This document shows, piece after piece, positions 38,143-46,821 of a DNA stretch of 64,000 bases (position 1 is the first letter of the stretch; each line of letters starts with the position of its first letter). Location of the stretch: contig CAISJV010000047.1 of the NCBI GenBank assembly GCA_903885795.1, positions 1 through 64,000 on the forward strand. The letters are read 5' to 3'. The position numbers and the translations under genes were made by a program. Source of the DNA: an uncultured delta proteobacterium (lineage in GTDB: Bacteria > Desulfobacterota > Syntrophia > Syntrophales > UBA8958). The notes below the pieces were generated by a model, which had not been told where the DNA came from, ran no database searches, and saw only the letters and a list, made by a program, of their open reading frames with translations.

Positions 38143-38471
38143 GCAGGGCTTTGTATTTCCAGGCTTTTAAGAAGGTCTGTGGTCATAGATAATACTTTCA
38201 ATGACAGATATTATGAGAACACGGGGAAGCTAACACAGGAACGAAAGAAATGCAAAAGCAGGGGTCAATCCTGAATACCATCTGTTATAAGATGTGGATT
38301 TGCACATTACACAACTTGCGGTATATCGCCCGCTCGGCATAGGCTCGCCAGTATCCGTACTGCCATGAAAAATGCTCGTCAGAGCTCCTGATGAAGATCT
38401 CAAAATCATCTCCCCGGCGCAACGGTAATAATCGGTCAACTTGTAAATACATATTATTTTGTTTGTTTTGA
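38143..38471. other. intergenic region
   Basis: Between divergent MFS and ClpX-like genes. It contains a possible small minus-strand gene (38285-38452, listed separately) and, at its right end, the AT-rich promoter of the ClpX-like gene. Nothing else is supported. Confidence 0.5.
38285..38452 (-). CDS. possible small protein, 55 aa
   Basis: An ATG at 38452 opens a frame whose composition is protein-like (LLPLRRGDDFEIFIRSS, then HFSWQYGYWRAYAERAIYRK). No ribosome site is visible, and an 82-residue frame overlaps it in another register (38230-38478). It may be a remnant of a larger gene. No family recognised. Confidence 0.3.
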   Translation of the reverse strand: MYLQVDRLLPLRRGDDFEIFIRSSDEHFSWQYGYWRAYAERAIYRKLCNVQIHIL

Positions 38472-38500
38472 TTGACACATAAGAATTATTTACTTATATT
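38472..38500 (+). promoter_or_regulatory. sigma-70-type promoter for the ClpX-like gene
   Basis: TTGACA (38472-38477), 17 bp and TATATT (38495-38500), about 55 bp before the start codon. Confidence 0.75.
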
Positions 38501-38554
38501 CCCCCTCGGAAAAAGCAAGTTCCCGTCAATAAAATTCAACAGAGGTACACCTTT

Positions 38555-39655
38555 ATGACAAAGAAATATTTTCCCACTGATATTTTTCAGTATTTATCCG
38601 GCAAGGTACTGGGTCAGGAAGACGTGATCAAGAAGATCGCCGTGGCAGTCTATAAGCATATTCAAGGCCTCCGGTCGGGAAACGTGCTGCTGATCGGTAA
38701 CAGCGGCACCGGCAAGACCACCATCATGAAGTCGATTCAACAATTTTACAACGAACATGAAGGATTGAATCCATTCAGAATAATGACCATCACCAATGCC
38801 AATATGCTGATGGATGAAGCGGGGGTGATCAACACCATCCGGTTGTTCAAGAACCTTGAGTCCGAAGTCCTGACGGCTACAGGATTCAAGGTCACCGTGG
38901 AGGAAATGAAGGAATACATCGAAAACGCCACGGTCTGCATCGACGAAATTGACAAGATATCCTCCAAGATATCCGGAAAGGTCAATCCGACAGGAATCAG
39001 CATCCAGCAATCTCTTCTGACCCTGCTAGAAGGTGAAACGATTCTCCTGGAGACGGGGTTTTATGAAGAGGGCAGCAAGAGCAAGGTGAAACTGCCTATT
39101 GATACCTCCAGAATGCTGTTCATCTGCGGCGGTGCGTTCGAGGAATTATACGAGCAGGTGTATAAGGTAATCGCCAGTCACGGCGATGAGCGGAAGTTCA
39201 GAGATGTCGCAGAAATGGACGGCCATGGGGGCGTGCGTTATAAGGTCAGGTTTATCCTCAAGGAGTCCCTTAAGCTTTCTGACCTGTTCACATATGGGAT
39301 GTACCCGCAGTTTATCTCTCGCTTCAATACCATCGCCGTCCTGGACGATCTCAGCAAGCGCGATTTGAAGCAGATAATGCTGCAAGCCGATGATTCCCCA
39401 TTTCAATACGCCCGGGAATATTTCAGTTCAATGGGCATTGAGCTGCGAATGACAGACGACGCCCTGGACCTGATTGCAACACACGCCCTTGATGAACTGC
39501 GTATCGGTGCGCGAGCCTTGCGTGAAGTTTTTGGACGGATTATCGCCGGTGTTGAATTTGACCCTTACAACTCGGAAGGAATCACCAAAACCGCCGACGG
39601 CAAGCCCATATTGACCATTGACAGAAACACGGTGGCAAATAATTTAACCCGATAA
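38555..39655 (+). CDS. ClpX-like AAA+ ATPase without zinc-binding domain
   Basis: 366 aa. Walker A GNSGTGKT (residues 48-55), Walker B TVCIDEID (residues 126-133), and the C-terminal alpha-helical domain IGARALREVFGRII follow the ClpX plan, including an N-terminal GQEDVIKKIAVAVYKH. It lacks the N-terminal Cys4 zinc domain. The segment that carries the GYVG pore loop in ClpX reads NANMLMDEAGVINTIRLF, and I see no IGF loop before YGMYPQFISRFN, so partnership with ClpP is doubtful. It probably remodels a specific target. It stands alone with its own promoter. Confidence 0.82.
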   Translation: MTKKYFPTDIFQYLSGKVLGQEDVIKKIAVAVYKHIQGLRSGNVLLIGNSGTGKTTIMKSIQQFYNEHEGLNPFRIMTITNANMLMDEAGVINTIRLFKNLESEVLTATGFKVTVEEMKEYIENATVCIDEIDKISSKISGKVNPTGISIQQSLLTLLEGETILLETGFYEEGSKSKVKLPIDTSRMLFICGGAFEELYEQVYKVIASHGDERKFRDVAEMDGHGGVRYKVRFILKESLKLSDLFTYGMYPQFISRFNTIAVLDDLSKRDLKQIMLQADDSPFQYAREYFSSMGIELRMTDDALDLIATHALDELRIGARALREVFGRIIAGVEFDPYNSEGITKTADGKPILTIDRNTVANNLTR

Positions 39656-39850
39656 AACATCGCTGGTCACAAAGATTCCAGGTCCAGGATGACGCCAATG
39701 GGCGAGGGACAGGCCACGCAGGCAGACGCATAAAGCACCTCAATGAGCCGATAATGAATTCTGTTTGGGCTGATTTGGAAAATAAACAGTAAAAGAAAAA
39801 AATACACCCGATCATCTTTTCATTCAATTAGACGAATGGGAGCAATGTTG

Positions 39851-42064
39851 ATGATAAAAATTGCACGATTGTCCAATAGGCTGACCGGGGACATCTTGGG
39901 CGGTCTTACGGCTATGCTCGTGGCGCTCCCTTCGGCCATCGCTTTCGGGATCATCAGCTATTCTCCCCTCGGCGCACAGTACGCAGGTAAAGCTGCTGTT
40001 GCCGGCATGATAGGTGCGGTTGCCCTTGGGCTAATCGCGCCGCTTTTTGGCGGCACACCGCGTCTTATCACGGCCCCTTGCGCCCCCGCGGCCGCCGTAC
40101 TTTCTGTTTTCGTCGGCCAACTTGTCAAAGGCGGAGCCACGCCGATTGAGGCTATCCCCTTTTATGTGGCCATGGTCGCCCTTTTAGCAGGTATCATTCA
40201 GTTTTTGGCAGGGCGCTTCGGTGGTGGGAAATTCATTAAATACATTCCTTACCCTGTCGTCGCCGGGTATCTGAGCGGCGTCGGGATTTTGATCCTCCTG
40301 GGACAATTACCGAAATTGTTGGGTCTGCCGAAAGGACTCACCCTCTGGCACGGACTTTTACAGCCAGTTGTTTGGAGCGGAACGAGCATATTCGTCGGGC
40401 TTATCACCATTGCAGCCATGCTCCTGGCCCCCAGGTTCCTCAAACTAATCCCGGCGGCCATTGTCGCTTTGCTTTTCGGGATCGGCGCCTATTTCGCCCT
40501 GGCTGTCTTAAACCCGTCGCTCCTCACGATCAACAACAATCCCTTGATTATCGGACCAATATCGTCATCGGGCCTGGAGGCATTCCGAACTGCCATGAGC
40601 CAGTGGGCCTATCTTGACATCATCAATTCCAAAAGCTTCACCATGATTATCGTTCCGATTTTAACCTTGGCGATCCTTCTTTCTATCGACACCTTAAAGA
40701 CATGCGTGATCCTCGACGTCATAACCCAATCCCGCCACAAATCCAACAAAGAACTCATGGGGCAGGGACTCGGCAACATTTCCTCGGCCCTGGTTGGAGG
40801 CATTCCCGGTTCGGGAACTATGGGCCCTACCCTGGTAAACTTGGCCAGCGGCGGTCAAACATGGCGGTCGAGCGTACTTGCCGGCGTTTTTGCCGGATTG
40901 GTTTTTCTTCTCCTCGGAAAGCTTATGGCCTGGATTCCCCTGGCCGCCCTGGCGGGTGTCCTGATTGTCATTGCCGTCCGTATGCTCGACAAAAACAGCC
41001 TGCAATTGCTGAAACATAAATCAACTATTTTTGACTTCCTTGTGATACTTGCAGTTGTGATCTCCGCCGTCAGCATGAGCCTTATCGTTGCTGCCGGCGT
41101 CGGGACGGCAATGGCAATTATTCTGTTTCTAAGGGAACAGATACGTTCCTCTGTGGTCAGACGGAAATTCTTCGGCAATCAGAAGTTTTCAAAAAAACGC
41201 CGTGTGACTACGGAACTTTCCATCCTTGAATCTCAGGGGAAAGGCACGATCATCTGCGAGCTTCAGGGCCAGCTGTTCTTCGGTACGACGGATCAACTCT
41301 TCACTGAACTGGAACCGCATCTTGCCCAGTGTTCATTTGTGGTGCTAGATATGAGACGTGTTCAATCTCTCGACTTCACGGCCGCCAACATGCTCCGGCA
41401 GATCCACAATCGCGTCAAGGAGAAACAAGGCTATCTTGTTCTTACTTCAATCCCGCTGAATCTCCCTACTGGCCAGGATGTCAAAGCATATCTGGCAAGC
41501 CTTGGCTTTACGGAATCGGGCATGAACCTTAAATTTTATCCGGATCTGGACTCGGCCTTGGAATGGATTGAGGACGAGATAATCAACACCTCGTCCGATG
41601 GCAACAAAGGTGCCCGCCAGGCCTTGACCTTACGGGACTTTGATTTTTTTTCCGGTTTTCCTGATGGAGCCATAGAAAAGATCTCTGTCACCATAACAGA
41701 GCAATCATTCCAACCGGGGGAGAAGATTTTCTCTATGGGAGACAGAAGTGACCAGATCTTCTTCGTCCGTAAAGGGACAGTAAAAATCGGCCTGCCATTG
41801 ACAGGGGGAATGATTCACCACCTCCTGACCTTATCCAGAGGAGATTTTTTCGGTGAGATGTCCTTCCTTGATAAAGGGAAGAGATCCGCCGATGCCATCG
41901 CGACAAATGATGTCATGCTCTACATCCTCTCACGAAAACAGTTTGAAAAGATTAACGAATTCCATCCCGAAATCGCCGGAATATTCTTTGAACGTCTGGC
42001 GTACGCCATCTCTCAACGCCTGCGGCTGACAAATATTGAACTGATGGCCCTGGAGGAGGGTTGA
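39851..42064 (+). CDS. SulP-family anion transporter with STAS and cyclic-nucleotide-binding domains
   Basis: About 737 aa. Residues 10-420 form the SulP membrane part (LTGDILGGLTAMLVALPSAIAFG; FGGTPRLITAPCAPAAAV; GQGLGNISSALVGGIPGSG). The STAS domain follows (CELQGQLFFGTTDQLF, LDMRRVQSLDFTAANML), and the last 140 residues form a CRP-like cNMP-binding domain (GEKIFSMGDRSDQIFFV, GDFFGEMSFLDKGKRSADA). I prefer the third in-frame ATG (39851), because GGGAG lies 8 bases before it; an ATG at 39836 adds five residues. It may carry sulfate, bicarbonate or another anion under nucleotide control. Confidence 0.92.
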   Translation: MIKIARLSNRLTGDILGGLTAMLVALPSAIAFGIISYSPLGAQYAGKAAVAGMIGAVALGLIAPLFGGTPRLITAPCAPAAAVLSVFVGQLVKGGATPIEAIPFYVAMVALLAGIIQFLAGRFGGGKFIKYIPYPVVAGYLSGVGILILLGQLPKLLGLPKGLTLWHGLLQPVVWSGTSIFVGLITIAAMLLAPRFLKLIPAAIVALLFGIGAYFALAVLNPSLLTINNNPLIIGPISSSGLEAFRTAMSQWAYLDIINSKSFTMIIVPILTLAILLSIDTLKTCVILDVITQSRHKSNKELMGQGLGNISSALVGGIPGSGTMGPTLVNLASGGQTWRSSVLAGVFAGLVFLLLGKLMAWIPLAALAGVLIVIAVRMLDKNSLQLLKHKSTIFDFLVILAVVISAVSMSLIVAAGVGTAMAIILFLREQIRSSVVRRKFFGNQKFSKKRRVTTELSILESQGKGTIICELQGQLFFGTTDQLFTELEPHLAQCSFVVLDMRRVQSLDFTAANMLRQIHNRVKEKQGYLVLTSIPLNLPTGQDVKAYLASLGFTESGMNLKFYPDLDSALEWIEDEIINTSSDGNKGARQALTLRDFDFFSGFPDGAIEKISVTITEQSFQPGEKIFSMGDRSDQIFFVRKGTVKIGLPLTGGMIHHLLTLSRGDFFGEMSFLDKGKRSADAIATNDVMLYILSRKQFEKINEFHPEIAGIFFERLAYAISQRLRLTNIELMALEEG

Positions 42065-42133
42065 TGGCGTGTTATTCCAAGATTTAAAGTCCCCCTGAAT
42101 CCGGCGGTATGATCGTCGCACTGGACCCGAATG

Positions 42134-43981
42134 CTACAGGCTAACCGTCGTACTACCCGACTGCTCCCTGACATGACGAACGATATGCGCTGAATCTTCA
42201 TAGCTGTGTTTGCCAAAAGGCATGATGAGGTATAGCCCGGAGGCGTCTGCTGCAATGCCGGTTGCAAGTTCACAAGCCTGATCCAGGCCTAAACGACGCT
42301 GATCCTCCGGCGAATCATACCGTGTGAAACTTGCCACGACATCTTCCGGTACTACAATCCCCGGAATACGGCCGCTGGCCAGAAACACGGCGCTGCGGTG
42401 GCTGACCAGAGGCATGATCCCGGGGAAAAACCGAATCATCAGTCCTGCCATGGCGTCACGCAGCCTCCTGTAGTCATCGAGAGTAAAAACCGGCTGGGAG
42501 AATACAAACTCGGCTCCAGCGTCGATTTTGGTCTTGAGCCACCGAATTTGTGCCAGGATCGGCCGTCCGACGGCACAACCGGCACAAAAGTCGGGAGGAT
42601 CCGCCAACCCCTCCCCGTTAATGATCTTTCCATCACGCAGTTCGCGGATCAGGCGCAGCAATTCGACTGAACTCCTCATGTCCACAACGCGGTGAGCCAG
42701 ATTGCCCAGATGCCCCATGGAAGGCGCATCACCCGTAATCGCCAGAAGGCCGCGCAGACCCGAATCCCAACATCCGATAAGTGTGGAATGCAGTCGCATA
42801 AGGTTGGATTGCGTCACGCTGAAATGGCAGATTGAAGGAATCCGAAGGGCGTTCTGCAGGCGAGCGGCCGTTACTATCGAATCCCGTCCGACGGTCGCTC
42901 CTGGGTTGTCCGGCACATCGAACATGTCCGCCCCGGCTGCCGCAACTTTTAAAGCACCCTGCACAATCTCATCCAGAGACTGCCTTCGATCGGCGCGTAT
43001 TTCCACGCTGACAATAAAGCGGTTTGATTTCATCATGGAACGAATGGAGTTGGCGGTGATGTCCGTCCGCCCAGGCAGTACGGGGGCTTGCTCGCTATTG
43101 ATTTGAATGCGTGGCCGCGACATGACAGCCCGCCGCCCTATCACATCCGCCATTCTGCGGATATGATCCGGTGTCGTGCCGCAACAACCGCCAATAATCG
43201 CAACTCCTGCTGAGTAAAGGGATACCGCTGCAGCAGCGAAATCATCAGGGGTAAATTCATACGTCACGACCCCTCGCTCGATCCGTGGATGTCCGGCATT
43301 CGGCGAGGCGGTTAATGGAAGATTGGTGCGCGCGCCGATGTAGGATGCCACACGCAAAATCTCGTCCGGATGGTAACAGTTTGTTCCCACAGCAATAACA
43401 CCCGCCCGGTGCGCCTCCTGGAGAAGCTGATCCATGCGATGCCACCGCCGTGATCCTCCACCGGTATTGCCGATCTGGAAAATGACCGGCAGGCCGGTAT
43501 CGACTGCTGCTTGCAGTGCCGCCCGCGCTTCCCGCACCTCCACAAACGTCTCCAGCAACAGTGCGTCGGCTTCGCCGAGCGCCTTGCACTGATTGCGATA
43601 GACATCAAGCAAGGTATCGGCAGGGTAGTCATCCAACCGTAACCCAAGTCCCAATGGCCCCATCGAGGCCCAGACCATACATTCCGAACCACCAGCCTCC
43701 CGAGCCAGAGCTACACCCGCACGGTTTGTCTCCTCACACAGCTCTGCAACACCCGCATCACCGAAGAGAAGCGTATTTGCTGCAAAAGTATTGGTCACAA
43801 GAATCCGTGATCCTGCCGATCGATAGGCGGTATGCAGGCTCATGACCGCTTCGGGTTGTCTGAGATTGAGGAGCTCAATCGGCTCATCGCCCGTACCACT
43901 CGCCTGACGCAGGCAGGTTCCAATCGCCCCGCTACTGATCAGTATATTGCCCCCCAATTCGCGCATTATGAAATCAGTCAT
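42134..43981 (-). CDS. bifunctional homocysteine S-methyltransferase / methylenetetrahydrofolate reductase
   Basis: 615 aa, two enzymes in one chain. Residues 1-285 are a zinc homocysteine methyltransferase with the ligands Cys202 (VGTNCYHPD) and Cys266-Cys267 (IIGGCCGTTPDHI). Residues 315-615 are a MetF-like FAD barrel (FIVSVEIRADRR, LLAITGDAP, FVFSQPVFTLDDY). It would couple methyl-THF formation with homocysteine methylation. Same arrangement as Bacillus YitJ. The ATG at 43981 follows GGGAGAGGATG. No SAM riboswitch was identified in the 170-base leader. Confidence 0.93.
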   Translation of the reverse strand: MTDFIMRELGGNILISSGAIGTCLRQASGTGDEPIELLNLRQPEAVMSLHTAYRSAGSRILVTNTFAANTLLFGDAGVAELCEETNRAGVALAREAGGSECMVWASMGPLGLGLRLDDYPADTLLDVYRNQCKALGEADALLLETFVEVREARAALQAAVDTGLPVIFQIGNTGGGSRRWHRMDQLLQEAHRAGVIAVGTNCYHPDEILRVASYIGARTNLPLTASPNAGHPRIERGVVTYEFTPDDFAAAAVSLYSAGVAIIGGCCGTTPDHIRRMADVIGRRAVMSRPRIQINSEQAPVLPGRTDITANSIRSMMKSNRFIVSVEIRADRRQSLDEIVQGALKVAAAGADMFDVPDNPGATVGRDSIVTAARLQNALRIPSICHFSVTQSNLMRLHSTLIGCWDSGLRGLLAITGDAPSMGHLGNLAHRVVDMRSSVELLRLIRELRDGKIINGEGLADPPDFCAGCAVGRPILAQIRWLKTKIDAGAEFVFSQPVFTLDDYRRLRDAMAGLMIRFFPGIMPLVSHRSAVFLASGRIPGIVVPEDVVASFTRYDSPEDQRRLGLDQACELATGIAADASGLYLIMPFGKHSYEDSAHIVRHVREQSGSTTVSL

Positions 43982-44157
43982 TCACATCCTCTCCCACTGC
44001 CGTAAGGCTGCGCGCTAGCGTCACCTTTTCTCATCCTCGAAAATATGATGCTGCCCTCATGTAGAACTTTGCCTAAATGACAACATACAAGTCCACGGTA
44101 TCCAACGGGGCGAGATTGTATGGACAGAGGATGAGGCGAATTCACTCACCCTCGGCC

Positions 44158-45111
44158 TTATGTAAATACGGCGAAGACAGCCGGAACCACCACCGGGCTG
44201 ATAACGATATGAGTAAAAGTAAGCAGCGTGGCGGTTTTCGCTGCGCAGTCGTATCGGGCGGCAAAGACTGGGCCCAGTATCGCAGCGGGCATAGCGCTGA
44301 TGAGAACCAGAATCTGCCTGTTTTCAGTGCCGACGCTTAACAGGACTGAAACGAAATCGTTGAACCACGGCTGAAACAACATCTGGACCAGGATGGAAAC
44401 CGTTATCAATTTCCAGAATCCGCCCATCGGCTGAAAGGAAAGCTGAAGCCCGAGAATGACAGCCGAGATGACCACCAGGGCTCCCTGCATCATATTCAAA
44501 GCTTCCCTGATCGTATCCACAAACGGCGTTCCTGCCGGAATATCGAGGTGTGACAAAACAAGTCCCAAGACAACTGATAGAAAGATGGGCGACAGGAAAT
44601 AGTCTTTCACCAGTTTTCGCATATCTTCATTTCCTTTAAACGTCCCCCCGAAATACATCGCTACGGCAGGACATAATATGAAGATCGGCAGGCCGACTCC
44701 GAGTTCACTGATGATAATCCCCTTGGCAAGCGCCTGGGGGTTGTTTGCAAAGGCGTATTGGATGATTGGATATCCTATGAGTGCGGAAGACCCGAAGGAT
44801 GAGACAATCATTAGCGCACCGATGCTCTGGCGATCGAATTTCATAAGGACTCCGATCAGCCAACTGATTGCCAGCGAGACAGTTCCCGATAAGAACATGA
44901 TCAGAACGGGAGCCAGACTTTCGCCTGAGAGACGGTGCGTCCAGAGCTGATAAAAGATCGTGGCAGGTAATATCGCCTGGGTGAGCAGCCTCGCAAAGAT
45001 GGCACTGTCATCCTGCTTCAGTATCCCTTTTATTTTCAGGAGGTACGCCGCTATGACTATCAGGGCAAATGCGATCACTGTTTCGGCTACATGCAAACTC
45101 ACTGCCGACAT
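44158..45111 (-). CDS. AEC-family (auxin efflux carrier type) transporter
   Basis: About 317 aa with ten hydrophobic segments in the 5+5 arrangement of AEC carriers. FGSSALIGYPIIQYAFA is the conserved TM4 region and SAMPAAILGPVFAARYDCA the TM9 region. Bacterial members carry malate, malonate or similar acids; no substrate is readable. The ribosome site AAGGAGG directly precedes ATGGAAATG, so the second ATG (45111) has the better spacing. Confidence 0.88.
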   Translation of the reverse strand: MSAVSLHVAETVIAFALIVIAAYLLKIKGILKQDDSAIFARLLTQAILPATIFYQLWTHRLSGESLAPVLIMFLSGTVSLAISWLIGVLMKFDRQSIGALMIVSSFGSSALIGYPIIQYAFANNPQALAKGIIISELGVGLPIFILCPAVAMYFGGTFKGNEDMRKLVKDYFLSPIFLSVVLGLVLSHLDIPAGTPFVDTIREALNMMQGALVVISAVILGLQLSFQPMGGFWKLITVSILVQMLFQPWFNDFVSVLLSVGTENRQILVLISAMPAAILGPVFAARYDCAAKTATLLTFTHIVISPVVVPAVFAVFT

Positions 45112-45385
45112 TTCCATCCTCCTTAGAGAAATCCCTTATGGGCCGAATACATATAAGCAAGAATATTGTGTGTCAATGTAATATTGGTCACAAAACATGG
45201 CGGGCGTTGCGGACGATCCCGAGAGAACGGTTAGATTAACTAATTCAAAAGAACCCCTCAACTCCAACCCCTTATATTCTCGTTACGCATCCGTAGAAAA
45301 TAAGATTGAACTTGTGATCTGTTTTCCGGCATCCCCGCACCCGGAGGCCGAGGGAGAAAAGTCCCGGCTCCCGGTTGGGATGATT

Positions 45386-46171
45386 TTACACATTGATCTC
45401 TCCTCTGGAATAGGTAACCGAGTTGCCGCCAATCTTCACACGATCTCCTGCGTCTTGGCAGAACAGTTCACCTCCCCGCGAAGAAAGCTGCACTGCATGA
45501 AGTTCTGTCTTCTTTAAGCGCTTGGCCCAGTAAGGAATCAGCGTTGAATGTGAAGACCCAGTCACCGGGTCTTCATTCACGCCTGCTCTGGGGGCAAAGA
45601 AGCGGGACACAAAATCCACGGTCTTCCCAGGTGCCGTGACGATCACACCCAGGCAATCCCAGTTCAGCATCCGGACTAAATCCGGATTCATGTTTCTGAT
45701 TTCATCTTCATTATCGAAGACCATCAAATAGTCTCGCGAACGCCAGATCTCAACGGGCTTATTCCCCAGTGTTTCCTCCAACTCCCTGGGCGTTTCGCAT
45801 GTTACAGGCGGCCGGGAGGGGAAATCCAGAATTAATCTGTCTCCCTTTCTTTCCACGCTCACGATTCCGCTGCTCTTGGTGGTGAATTCGATCAGGTTCC
45901 CATCCAAGCCTGTTTCTTTGAAGAGAACGTGGGCGGGAGCAACGGTGGCATGACCGCACAGATCTACCTCTATAGTGGGAGTGAACCAGCGAAGCTCGAA
46001 AGATCCGCCCTGACGAAGGACAAAGGCCGTCTCCGACAGGTTATTCTCAAAGGCAATCTGTTGCATAAGTTCATCGGCGGGCCATCCGGACATCAACAGA
46101 CAGACGCCTGCGGGATTGCCTTTGAAGAGGCGATCAGTAAAGACATCAACCTGATAGTAGGGTATCTTCAT
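45386..46171 (-). CDS. PhzF-family isomerase/epimerase-like protein
   Basis: 261 aa. PYYQVDVFTDRLFKGNPAGV, NNLSETAFVL (catalytic Glu), WFTPTIEVDLCGHATVAPAH and the C-terminal ARAGVNEDPVTGSSHSTLIP are diagnostic of the PhzF family. The family isomerises small metabolites such as the phenazine precursor, but most members are uncharacterised. The open frame extends upstream in register to 46294, but those residues belong to a transposase remnant, so I start at the Met before KIPYYQ. The ribosome site is poor, perhaps because the native upstream region was replaced. Confidence 0.9.
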   Translation of the reverse strand: MKIPYYQVDVFTDRLFKGNPAGVCLLMSGWPADELMQQIAFENNLSETAFVLRQGGSFELRWFTPTIEVDLCGHATVAPAHVLFKETGLDGNLIEFTTKSSGIVSVERKGDRLILDFPSRPPVTCETPRELEETLGNKPVEIWRSRDYLMVFDNEDEIRNMNPDLVRMLNWDCLGVIVTAPGKTVDFVSRFFAPRAGVNEDPVTGSSHSTLIPYWAKRLKKTELHAVQLSSRGGELFCQDAGDRVKIGGNSVTYSRGEINV

Positions 46172-46183
46172 TTCTTTTTCCAT

Positions 46184-46303
46184 GTTCAAACGGAGTCTTT
46201 GTTCCTGCGACATAGCCACATATTCTTTGACAAATTCATGTGGCGTCATATAGCCGAGAGAGCTGTGAGAACGCTCTGCGTTGTATTCGATCAATGAAAG
46301 CTG
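46184..46303 (-). pseudogene. IS3-family transposase C-terminal remnant
   Basis: Upstream of and in frame with PhzF, the minus strand encodes SLIEYNAERSHSSLGYMTPH followed by EFVKEYVAMSQEQRLRLN. This is the end of an IS3-type OrfB integrase catalytic domain (consensus YN-x-x-RPHSSLGY-x-TP-x-EF). The rest of the element is gone. A TAG stop that ends the small gene at 46304 marks the other boundary. Confidence 0.75.
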
Positions 46304-46483
46304 CTATACCTTCATTATATAATCAAAAAGTGGTTTAAAGAAGCCACCCCAATACGTGAGAGTTACCAAAATAGTTGTAGCAATAAGACTAGCCTTAAAA
46401 TTACGATCAGAATGTATTACCGAAGTGACTAAATTAATTAAGAGTACCGCTATGAATATCATTTGAGGTAATGCTTCCTTCAT
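46304..46483 (-). CDS. small membrane protein, 59 aa
   Basis: It starts with ATG at 46483 behind a strong AAAGGAGGAAT site. The product has two hydrophobic segments (MIFIAVLLINLVTSVI and ASLIATTILVTLTYWGGFF) joined by a short polar turn (HSDRNFK). It is more AT-rich than the neighbours. Such two-helix proteins with strong ribosome sites are common in prophages and plasmids, so an acquired origin is likely but not proven. Its stop abuts the IS3 remnant. Confidence 0.7.
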   Translation of the reverse strand: MKEALPQMIFIAVLLINLVTSVIHSDRNFKASLIATTILVTLTYWGGFFKPLFDYIMKV

Positions 46484-46748
46484 ATTCCTCCTTTAAGATA
46501 GTTAACAGTGTCGGTTAGAAATAATATAAGGTTACATTCGCTACAAGATTCACTGTAGGGTTACCGAATATCTGTTCAGATGTCAAATTGAATCTATTCA
46601 ATCAAATACTGCTATCCCTGAACGGATAATCGTGTCTTGCATATCCTACATTTCCTTAGTTGATGGGGCGACGTATGAGCTCTTTCCGGACAAATATCAA
46701 GGAATGTTTTTTGACTTATAAACCATCATTTTTATCCTGGTAATCTCC
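46484..46748. other. AT-rich intergenic region beside an IS remnant
   Basis: No supported gene. An open frame on the plus strand from about 46530 to 46715 (ending VDGATYELFPDKYQGMFFDL) lacks a start codon and ribosome site. It may be decayed foreign DNA. Confidence 0.4.
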
Positions 46749-46777
46749 TTGACATAGAAGGATGGCGTCTTTATAGT
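46749..46777 (+). promoter_or_regulatory. sigma-70 consensus promoter for hrpB
   Basis: TTGACA (46749-46754), 17 bp and TATAGT (46772-46777), 45 bp before the hrpB start. Both hexamers are near or at consensus. Confidence 0.8.
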
Positions 46778-46821
46778 CGCTCACAGGAGAAGTAAATTTC
46801 TATCTAATAGGTGACTATGGC

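Noticed and set aside
43982-44157. SAM or SAH riboswitch before the homocysteine methyltransferase/MTHFR gene
   Set aside because: I looked for the conserved cores of SAM-I, SAM-II and SAH riboswitches in the leader and did not find them.
46172-46294. N-terminal extension of PhzF
   Set aside because: The extra residues match the end of an IS3 transposase (YNAERSHSSLGYMTP), not a PhzF domain.
46530-46715. Open frame on the plus strand ending VDGATYELFPDKYQGMFFDL
   Set aside because: It has no start codon and no ribosome site, and AT-rich DNA gives such frames by chance; kept only as a note in the gap entry.
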